Made by a program: the position numbers and the translations under genes. Positions 1 through 6,212 of a stretch of 13,181 nt of DNA are shown here, in pieces. Each line of letters opens with the position of its first letter. Position 1 is the stretch's first letter. This DNA comes from Acidimicrobiales bacterium (GTDB lineage Bacteria; Actinomycetota; Acidimicrobiia; Acidimicrobiales; JABEUL01): assembly GCA_013044465.1 (NCBI GenBank), contig JABEUL010000036.1, positions 1 through 13,181 on the forward strand, read 5' to 3'. The notes under the pieces are model-generated. The model was not told the DNA's origin. It did no database searches and was given only the letters and a program-made list of their open reading frames with translations.

Positions 1-1
1 C

Positions 2-124
2 GGCAATCAAGGCTCGCCGGGAATCACAGTTCCAACAACTTCTCCGACTCCAGTTGTAACAGAAGCGCCTCCATCTGTGAGTACAACTGCTGTGCCCCCG
101 CTACTTCAAACCAGCAAGTACTGA
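2..124 (+). CDS. C-terminal end of a Thr/Pro-rich protein (partial)
   Basis: The gene enters from the left edge; only its last 40 codons are visible, ending in TGA. The peptide is rich in Thr, Pro, Val and Ser (for example VPTTSPTPVV and EAPPSVSTTA), a low-complexity tail typical of extracytoplasmic linkers or wall-spanning ends. It resembles in composition the C-terminus of the sigma-partner protein at 9596-10486, so a second membrane protein of that class is possible. No domain is visible here and function cannot be assigned. A strong stem-loop lies about 65 bases downstream, which supports this as a real gene end. The frame choice rests on composition only; the neighbouring frames are Cys/Asn/Ser-rich and less protein-like. 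Confidence 0.6.
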   Translation, partial: GNQGSPGITVPTTSPTPVVTEAPPSVSTTAVPPLLQTSKY

Positions 125-187
125 CTTAGGGCTCTCAACGATTTATTATGCAAGATAATTGCAGATTCATATATCGAAATTAGACAA

Positions 188-219
188 GTGTTACTGAATG
201 CGCCTGCAATCAGTAACAC
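188..219. terminator. Bidirectional intrinsic terminator between convergent genes
   Basis: A perfect 10-bp inverted repeat, GTGTTACTGA and TCAGTAACAC, encloses a 12-base loop that can form a further 3-bp stem (TGC/GCA). On the + strand it is followed by a T-rich run (ATTTGAATTATTTTAG). It sits between the + gene ending at 124 and the - strand helicase ending at 264, so it can serve both. The + side has the better T-rich tail. Confidence 0.75.
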
Positions 220-263
220 ATTTGAATTATTTTAGATTCTTAATTTCGAGTCAGATTGATTTA

Positions 264-1502
264 TTATCTCGATGAAGATCTTGCATAAGATCTGCCTCTA
301 GGTTGAGGCCGACGGCTGCGCCCGCGATTCTGTGGCTCTCTATCATAGTCTTGACGTGGTTCGTAAGCTGACATTTCAGGCATTCCATCCTTGAAGTCTG
401 GCTTAGTGAAACTGAACTCGATTCCAAGAGGTTGCACCAACTTTTTCACCTTGCGAACTTGGTCATCTCCAACTAAAGAAATAACCACTCCGCTTTGGCC
501 AGCGCGACCAGTTCTTCCAGAACGGTGGACGTAGTCTTTAGAATCCTCAGGTGGATCGTAATGAACAACCCCACTTACATTTTCAACATCAATTCCACGT
601 GCACAAACATCTGTAGCAACAAGGGCTGAAACCTTTTTATCAATAAATTTCTCAAGTGCTCGACTTCTCTGCGCTTGACTTTTGCCGCCGTGAATTGATT
701 CGGCCCTAATTCCGTATTTTCTTAGGCCGGTCATAATTGACTCCGCTCCATGTCTCGTCCTTGAAAAGATGATGGCTGAATCAAAGCTGGCAATGGCTCC
801 TGCCATGTATTGCATTTTCTTGTCTCGCTTAACTGCCCAGAACTCATGACGTACATTGGAGATTTCTTCATCACTAGCCTCTACCTCGACGGTGAATGGT
901 TCGTGTTGGTATCGTTTGGTCAACTTTGCAACATCACTATCAAGGGTTGCCGAGAACAATACAATTTGACGGCCAGGAGTAGTCAAATCAACAATTCTCT
1001 TCACATCCGGCATGAATCCCATGTCAGCCATTCTGTCTGCTTCGTCAATTACTAAAGTTTCCACACCATCCAAATAAATTGAACCCTGCTCAATAAGATC
1101 AAGAAGCCGTCCAGGGCAAGCAACAACAATGTCGACTCCCATGTCGAGTTTCTTCCTCTGCGGCAAGTAGCTAACTCCACCATAGATTGCAGCAAGCCGC
1201 TTATTCTTGACTTTGGCAAATGGTTCAAGTGCGCCAACAATTTGAGAGGCTAATTCTCTTGTCGGAGTAAGCACCAGACTCACAGGACGACGCCTTGAGG
1301 GCTTGGTCTTTATCTCCAATAGTGGAAGGCCAAAGGCGAAAGTCTTGCCTGAACCCGTAGGCGCACGACCTAGAATATCTCGCCCTTCCAGGATTTTTTC
1401 GATTGATTGAAGCTGAATTGGAAAAGGCTGATCAAAGCCTGACCGTTCTAATTCCGCACATAGTGCGCCAGAAAGACCTAGATCTCTAAATGAATCTTGC
1501 AT
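264..1502 (-). CDS. DEAD-box ATP-dependent RNA helicase (RhlE type)
   Basis: A 412-residue cytoplasmic RNA helicase that unwinds RNA duplexes with ATP, usually linked to ribosome assembly, RNA decay or growth in the cold. All family motifs are present in order: Q motif with Gln30 (PFPIQ), Walker A APTGSGKT at 47-54, Ia PTRELA at 80-85, GG at 108-109, CPGR at 129-132, DEAD at 153-156, SAT at 184-186, IIFSRTR at 244-250, ATDVCARGID at 296-305 and HRSGRTGR at 326-333. The core is followed by a short basic Arg/Ser/Gly tail (about 391-412) as in RhlE-like proteins, which likely helps RNA binding. Length is normal for the compact members. The ATG at 1500-1502 places the Q motif at the usual distance from the N-terminus; only a weak AGAAAG-type ribosome site precedes it. 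The last codons contain a 7-bp hairpin (276-293) without a U-tract. Family is certain; the subfamily is not. Confidence 0.97.
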   Translation of the reverse strand: MQDSFRDLGLSGALCAELERSGFDQPFPIQLQSIEKILEGRDILGRAPTGSGKTFAFGLPLLEIKTKPSRRRPVSLVLTPTRELASQIVGALEPFAKVKNKRLAAIYGGVSYLPQRKKLDMGVDIVVACPGRLLDLIEQGSIYLDGVETLVIDEADRMADMGFMPDVKRIVDLTTPGRQIVLFSATLDSDVAKLTKRYQHEPFTVEVEASDEEISNVRHEFWAVKRDKKMQYMAGAIASFDSAIIFSRTRHGAESIMTGLRKYGIRAESIHGGKSQAQRSRALEKFIDKKVSALVATDVCARGIDVENVSGVVHYDPPEDSKDYVHRSGRTGRAGQSGVVISLVGDDQVRKVKKLVQPLGIEFSFTKPDFKDGMPEMSAYEPRQDYDREPQNRGRSRRPQPRGRSYARSSSR

Positions 1503-1573
1503 TATTTACTACTTTCTTATAAAGGTGTCCCCACATCGAGACCTTAAAAGAAGGAACGTAGTGAAAACGAAAA

Positions 1574-1640
1574 ACGAAGCTTACTGAACTTCGTGCGCCA
1601 AGAATGGCGCTATTACTCTATGGCGAACATAATACCATAG
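1574..1640 (-). promoter_or_regulatory. Three tandem stem-loops in the helicase leader/promoter region
   Basis: Three perfect 6-bp inverted repeats lie in a row: ACGAAG/CTTCGT (1574-1594, 9-base loop), directly abutting GCGCCA/TGGCGC (1595-1610, 4-base loop), then CTATGG/CCATAG (1618-1640, 11-base loop). The loop of the last contains, on the - strand, a TATTAT that could be the -10 of the helicase promoter (1629-1634); no convincing -35 precedes it. If transcription starts near 1622 the mRNA would have a leader of roughly 120 bases holding two hairpins. Long structured leaders are known for cold-induced DEAD-box genes. The inverted repeats are seen directly; the regulatory role is inferred. 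Confidence 0.4.
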
Positions 1641-2134
1641 TTTTGAAGGTTTTGGAGCCAGCTGCCCTATTATCGCCTGTCAAATGTTATTGGCACTCTC
1701 TCAAATCCAAGATAATTGCGACAAAATTGACTTAAAGTTTTCATTCAAGCCGATGCTTGGATGCATTAATCAAACTCTCGGATTGCCACGTGAGCATATT
1801 GGGCAACTACCTAAGTGCGAAGTAGAACCCTGACCTTGTCTGCAAATCAGTTAGTTCACTAAATACCTTGGTTTTTACCATTTATTCGGGGGAAGCAAAA
1901 TTGCATTTTGAATGGGCAAATTTCATAACTCGTCAATTTGCAAACTAGTCCAGTACAATTGGGCCTTAACCACTTGATTATTTGATTTTCTCCCACATCC
2001 CGCCGATCTAATATCGGAACTCATTAACTTATAGGGAGATTTACAGATTTTAAATTGAAATTAGATTTACTCCAATTTACATCAAGTTTTAATATCCAAG
2101 AAGCTATAGCATCCTTGAAGTAAAGTAACTTGAA
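1641..2134. other. Gene-free stretch with several inverted repeats
   Basis: No convincing gene is seen on either strand. Visible inverted repeats: 1742-1763 (9-bp stem with one G-U pair, CGAT loop), 1896-1910 (CAAAAT/ATTTTG, 3-base loop), 1916-1941 (GCAAATT/AATTTGC, 12-base loop) and 2003-2017 (CCGAT/ATCGG). None has a terminator-like T-tract. A possible promoter for the downstream peptidase is TTTACT (2066-2071) and TAATAT (2090-2095), 18 bases apart. An AGGGAG at 2033-2038 precedes a 22-codon TTG frame (2055-2123) that ends 11 bases before the peptidase start; it could be a leader peptide but is not supported further. Confidence 0.4.
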
Positions 2135-4369
2135 ATGACCATAAACGATTCAAGTGATGAAGCCCTCTTGGACGCAAAAAGTCTTCGGCTTCAAAACACC
2201 ATAGCGCTTGCGAGATCTCTCCGATCGCTATCGATACTTATGATTATCTTGCTGGCTCTTTTCAATATAAAATATCCTTTAGACGGAGCTCTTCTTGGAA
2301 AATATCACTCATACGATTCAACTGGCTTTGCCTTAACATACGTCTGGGGGTTATTTGCTCTTCTAATTATAGCTCAGCTAATTGTTTTCCCAATTATTGT
2401 TAAAGTCTCAAAAAACCCACTAAATGCGGGGCGGCTACCAGTGCCAAAATTTCGGAATTATTTTGCAAGCTCATTGGTGTACAGCTTAGGTATCTTATCT
2501 TTATCTTTAATTTCTTATTCGAAGACTGCGGAATTTGGATCCTTTACTGCATACTTCATCGGTCCTGCTCTTGTGCTTCTGGCTTTAACTTTAGTACTCC
2601 TCTTACGCAATAAAAAGCGCCCCCCAACTATCGATCCTCAATTTCAGCTAGAGGCAAATGAGGCAAGACGGTTATCGGCATTACTTGGCATAGAGCTTTC
2701 AAAGGTTGTAAAGCCACCTAGGAACAGAAACCCTCAGTCACTTAGATTCGGAGGAGTTTCTGGGGTATTGAAGGCAAAACTATATTTAGATTTACACAGC
2801 CAGAATATTGATTTAGTTGATTCGGTAATTCTTCATGAATACGGCCACTTTTTGCGCAAAGACCCGTTACGACGTGCGCTTGCTTGGATTCTTTTTCTCA
2901 ACCTGGCTAATTTCATAGTGGCTTACCTCGTGGGAACTGGTGCAATCGCCTACCTTTCTGGTTCGATTATGAAAGCCTCTGCCAAAGGTATCCCTATAGT
3001 GCTTTTGGCCGTCTACTTAGGCTTTGTTTTGATGCATATGGTTATCAAGAAAATCATGAGAGGTCACGAATTGGCTGCCGATGATTTCAGCGCAGGTATG
3101 ATGGGTTCGGGAGTGGGGCTAACGGCATTTCTAAATGAGTACGGAGAAAAGGGAATTGGGCCATACAGAACTGAGAACAAAGTTTATAAGTTTTTTTTCC
3201 AAACTCATCCCTCAGTAGTAGAGAGAGTTGAGAATTTAAAGGGAAAGAAGCTCGGCGAGATCGCGCTCAGCGACCTATACGTATTCCCTGCCTCAGTTCG
3301 TATAACACAATTTACAAAAACAGTTAAGAGTCACGCTACGTTCGAAGTCGCACTAATGTTAATAGCTGTAATTGCTTCATTTGCGGGAGTCTTTATAATC
3401 AATAATTCGGCCAGCTCACTTAACTTGACTAGTTCAAAGAAATTGCTTTCGAAGGAAGGTTACTTAGATGTGGCTATCAACGGCGACAATTCTGGTCTTA
3501 ATCTGCAGAGCTACAGGGCAGTTGGCGAAAGGTATGGTAGCTACTCTATCCATATTAATGGCAATGATTTTGCAGTCAACGACGTTACCGGATTAGTCGC
3601 ATCTGTGGGGTTACAACAAGATAATTCGTGTATGGCTGACCAAACTCGAGGAAGCATCACATATTATTTTCCTACAAATTCAAAGTTACAGAAAAGTAAT
3701 GTGTATGGCAACTTCGCAGATCCGAGTATAACCCCAGATGGCACTAATGTTCTTTTTGACCAGGTTGTGATGACAGATCCATGTCGCATGGAAATTTCCA
3801 GCATGAGCGTACGTAGCGGGAGTATAAAACAATTAACTGATTGCTCTGAGATTAAGAGTTGTGTAGGAGACATTGGACCTGTGATGTCACCAGATGGAAG
3901 GTACTTGGCTTTCTACAGAGTGTTAAGAACGGCAGCGAATCCAAACTACTTAATTGGAAGGGAATATTTGATGGTTGAGGACTTGACTACAGGCAAGATA
4001 TTCAATATAGATTTGTGTAATTTGGGAAATAGTTGTTGGACAAACTTGACAACCGGATGGTCAAATGATGGAAACAACCTGCTTTACGTCATGCATAACC
4101 AACTTTACGATTGGAGGTTGGCCACCGGTACTATTACAAGTTTGTTTAACTGTAATAATGTGCAGGGTTGCAGCTATGTCCAAAATGCGGTGTGGTCACC
4201 CGATGGGCTTTGGATTGCACTTAGTGTTAGCTCAAGTGAAAGCAGTTATGGCTCTACTGTCTATGCCATTAAGGCAGATGGCACAACGGTATGCCAAGTT
4301 CTTTCTGAACCATACTTCGTGAACGTAGTCGGCTGGTCAAAGACGATGAGCAAGATTTTTTCGAAATAA
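2135..4369 (+). CDS. 7-TM M48/M56-like zinc metallopeptidase fused to an extracytoplasmic beta-propeller
   Basis: A 744-residue membrane protein. Hydrophobic segments lie near 31-47, 66-88, 113-128, 136-157, 247-268, 285-303 and 402-422. The zinc motif HEYGH (234-238) precedes the fifth segment, and HELAADD (311-317) supplies the third ligand Glu312 as in M48. A THPS...ER stretch near 358-364 is also typical of M48. With the N-terminus inside, and basic residues at 159-162 and 305-309 inside, the catalytic part faces the cytoplasm and residues after 422 lie outside. That outer part (about 440-744) has WD40/PD40-type [ST]xDG repeats at 532-536, 585-588, 643-646 and 688-691, indicating a TolB-like propeller. 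Three blades carry CX5C pairs (570/576, 628/634, 673/679). The arrangement recalls BlaR1 (membrane protease plus outer sensor), but no BlaI-type repressor lies nearby. The gene stands alone. The ribosome site is weak. Peptidase class is sure; the sensor role is inferred. Confidence 0.9.
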   Translation: MTINDSSDEALLDAKSLRLQNTIALARSLRSLSILMIILLALFNIKYPLDGALLGKYHSYDSTGFALTYVWGLFALLIIAQLIVFPIIVKVSKNPLNAGRLPVPKFRNYFASSLVYSLGILSLSLISYSKTAEFGSFTAYFIGPALVLLALTLVLLLRNKKRPPTIDPQFQLEANEARRLSALLGIELSKVVKPPRNRNPQSLRFGGVSGVLKAKLYLDLHSQNIDLVDSVILHEYGHFLRKDPLRRALAWILFLNLANFIVAYLVGTGAIAYLSGSIMKASAKGIPIVLLAVYLGFVLMHMVIKKIMRGHELAADDFSAGMMGSGVGLTAFLNEYGEKGIGPYRTENKVYKFFFQTHPSVVERVENLKGKKLGEIALSDLYVFPASVRITQFTKTVKSHATFEVALMLIAVIASFAGVFIINNSASSLNLTSSKKLLSKEGYLDVAINGDNSGLNLQSYRAVGERYGSYSIHINGNDFAVNDVTGLVASVGLQQDNSCMADQTRGSITYYFPTNSKLQKSNVYGNFADPSITPDGTNVLFDQVVMTDPCRMEISSMSVRSGSIKQLTDCSEIKSCVGDIGPVMSPDGRYLAFYRVLRTAANPNYLIGREYLMVEDLTTGKIFNIDLCNLGNSCWTNLTTGWSNDGNNLLYVMHNQLYDWRLATGTITSLFNCNNVQGCSYVQNAVWSPDGLWIALSVSSSESSYGSTVYAIKADGTTVCQVLSEPYFVNVVGWSKTMSKIFSK

Positions 4370-4429
4370 GGCCGATCTAGGCATAACTGCCCAGTATTTA
4401 TATTGTACAAATCACCCGATCTTTTCCAT

Positions 4430-4439
4430 CTATCGATAG
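4430..4439. repeat. 10-bp perfect palindrome
   Basis: CTATCGATAG is its own reverse complement. It lies about 60 bases after the peptidase stop, in a gene-free stretch. No loop and no T-tract, so it is not a terminator. It might be a protein-binding site, but a palindrome of this size can occur by chance. Confidence 0.2.
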
Positions 4440-4535
4440 TTGGCAGGCATTAGCAGGGAATTGCCAGTCGTTATGAATTGCTGGCTTGACGGTTTGACTG
4501 GACATTTATATTGGTTATGCAAATACTAAACCCTT

Positions 4536-4655
4536 TTAAAAGTCAACATTTTTTACCTCCGCATTAGGACTCTCTTTGCGCAATTTCCCAGCAACTTGGG
4601 ACCATGGCGCACCATTGATATCAAGAGCAAGTCTGTGATTTGTTTCCAAATGATT
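4536..4655 (-). pseudogene. Possible C-terminal gene relic
   Basis: An open frame of 39 codons ends in TAA and reads as a plausible hydrophilic protein end (for example LALDINGAPWSQVAGKL). It has no ATG; an in-frame stop lies directly upstream, and only a TTG at 4647-4649 could start it, without a ribosome site. It fills the otherwise empty 332-base gap between the peptidase and the nucleotidyltransferase module. I do not recognise the family. A chance open frame is possible. Confidence 0.25.
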
Positions 4656-4701
4656 TTAGTTTTACATAAGGCATGAGAGGCTAAGCTGGTAAATTAGTAT
4701 C

Positions 4702-5082
4702 ATGATGGATGTGAGAGTACTTGCCGAAAAAATTGCGGTTGCGATTACTTCTGGAGAAGGTACTAGTTCCTTGTTACGTCTTATTCGTCAATTCATTATG
4801 GATTTAAATCAATCGGACAGCCCAATAATGCTCTTTAGCGAAGAGCCATTATCAACTGGAGATGCGAGATGGGATGGGATGCTCGCTGGTGTAGTCGAGG
4901 ATTTCTGTTTTCACCACAATATAAGCTCTCCTAATTGGGTTTTCCAACCGGAACGTTTTCTTGACAATTGGTGGTTTGTCACATCTATTAAATCCATGCG
5001 TCCCACGGCCATTGTGGAAACACCAGCAGCACTATCAAGTCGAGGAGTATTTCTTCGGCGAGCGAGCCTCGTCAATGTCTGA
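4702..5082 (+). CDS. Antitoxin-like partner of a DUF6036 nucleotidyltransferase
   Basis: A 126-residue soluble protein with no signal peptide or membrane segment. Its C-terminal half (PERFLDNWWF, a PTAIVETPAAL stretch, then RGVFLRRASL) resembles, from memory, the C-terminal domain of actinobacterial regulators encoded directly before DUF6036 nucleotidyltransferases; many of those carry an N-terminal helix-turn-helix, which I do not see here. Two consecutive ATG codons begin the frame. The only purine-rich site, GAGAGG, is 22 bases upstream, so a leaderless transcript is possible. The stop overlaps the next gene start by 8 bases, a sign of translational coupling and of a functional pair. A role as antitoxin or regulator of the neighbour is inferred from this context only. 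Confidence 0.7.
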   Translation: MMDVRVLAEKIAVAITSGEGTSSLLRLIRQFIMDLNQSDSPIMLFSEEPLSTGDARWDGMLAGVVEDFCFHHNISSPNWVFQPERFLDNWWFVTSIKSMRPTAIVETPAALSSRGVFLRRASLVNV

Positions 5083-5631
5083 ATCCACTGGAGGTCTGAC
5101 CCGAGACCAAATTATTTCCCTTTTCGACGATTTGTCTAATCGAGCACAGCAAAGAGGCGTTCGGATTTACATGTTTTTAGTTGGAGGGCTGCAATGGTGC
5201 TTGCATATAACACTTTGAGAACTACCAAGGATATCGACGCGATCTTTGAGCCAAAGTCCATCGCATTCGAAATTGCATTGGAGATTGCGAATGATAGCGA
5301 AATTAAGCTGACAGACAATTGGCTAAACGACGCCGTAAAATTGTTTCCATTTCCTGGTAATCAAGTGGACGGAGTTGCAAAAGTTCTTTATGAGAACAAT
5401 GGACTGACGCTTAGAGTAGCTTCTCCAAAGTACCTTTTCGCCATGAAGGCTTGGTCTGGAAGGGAAGTAGACGAAGACGACCTTAGAATTCTGTGGCCTC
5501 TTTGTGAGTTTAACTCTGCTAGCGAATGCCTCGATTACATTGAGCAAGCATGCTCGTTGACCATCATTAATCCACGTATTCAGTATATTGTTGAGGAGGT
5601 TGCTGAATCCTTCAAGTTTCTAGAATCTTGA
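5075..5631 (+). pseudogene. DUF6036-type nucleotidyltransferase, frameshifted in the GG motif
   Basis: Two frames together give one protein of about 185 residues. The first runs from ATG 5075 through IYMFLVGG at 5183-5188; the second carries AAMVLAYN, then RTTKDIDAIF and the DNWLNDAVK and YLFAMKAW stretches typical of the DUF6036 nucleotidyltransferase fold. The join needs one extra G in the run GGAGGG at 5183-5188: adding it restores VGGAAMVLAY exactly. The GG and the DID acidic pair are the nucleotide and metal binding elements of this superfamily, so the intact protein would probably be active. As written, translation from 5075 ends at 5216-5218 after 47 codons; an internal ATG at 5194 could produce only a form lacking GG. 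The family is often paired with an antitoxin-like partner, present here upstream and overlapping. A homopolymer sequencing error is as likely as a true mutation. Confidence 0.8.
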
Positions 5632-5756
5632 GCGCTTGTACTATAGTCAACTAAGCAACGGAAACTATATCAATCCTTGAATCCTTATTGCAATTTCAGT
5701 TCTTTCAAACTGTAACTCTAAGTGGTGATTTTGTGAGATTTGTGTAATCTGATTAT

Positions 5757-6195
5757 ATGTGGCCAGTTTCGCTTACTCCTACCCTCCTTGAACCTTTGGT
5801 GAGATTGCCACGTGCACAGTCACTATCAGATTATTTTGGGCGCGAAAATTGGAAAAGTGTAGCTACTAATCAATGTGTTGACATCTAGCCATTTGAGGTA
5901 CTCACGCTATAAGGTACTACGACAATAGACCAAAACCTTACACTGGATTTTTGTTGGCTCAAACTGGAAGTTGGCCAAAAGTCACTTTAAAAGGTCTTTC
6001 CCGAGATAAAGCATCTGAGATAATAGCAATATCAATCTCTGGCAGGATGCCATCAACTGATTAGATTTTAAGCAACCATTGAAGTGTACTGCTTCCTGGT
6101 TGTGAAGCCCACGTCGATTCATTTCAATTGATTTAGCGCCAGCTATCGTGAGCGAAACCTTAATCGACCAAGAAAACATCAATAGAACTCTTTAG
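5757..6195 (+). pseudogene. Probable decayed gene, unidentified
   Basis: Protein-like sequence runs through this gap in three + frames. ATG 5757 opens 43 codons (including LVRLPRAQSLSDYFGREN) ending at TAG 5886-5888. From 5897 a second frame gives 55 codons, with YYDNRPKPYTGFLL and VTLKGLSRDKASEII, ending at TAG 6062-6064. A third frame to TAG 6193-6195 holds FISIDLAPAIVSETLI after an internal TGA at 6103-6105. Stops and frame changes are too many for a single sequencing error, so a degraded gene fits better. TTGTGA (5731-5736) and TATATG (5754-5759), 17 bases apart, resemble a promoter overlapping the ATG. I recognise no family. A - strand frame of 66 codons covers 5982-6182, and I cannot exclude that it is the real one. 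Confidence 0.35.
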
Positions 6196-6212
6196 GGCTA
6201 TCATAGGATTTT

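Noticed and set aside
276..293. A 7-bp hairpin at the end of the helicase gene as its terminator.
   Set aside because: It lies within the last codons and lacks a U-tract; the stem-loop at 188-219 is a much better terminator.
1781..5814. The 12-mer GATTGCCACGTG occurs at 1781-1792 and 5803-5814.
   Set aside because: In 13 kb a few exact 12-mer pairs are expected by chance, and the flanks do not match.
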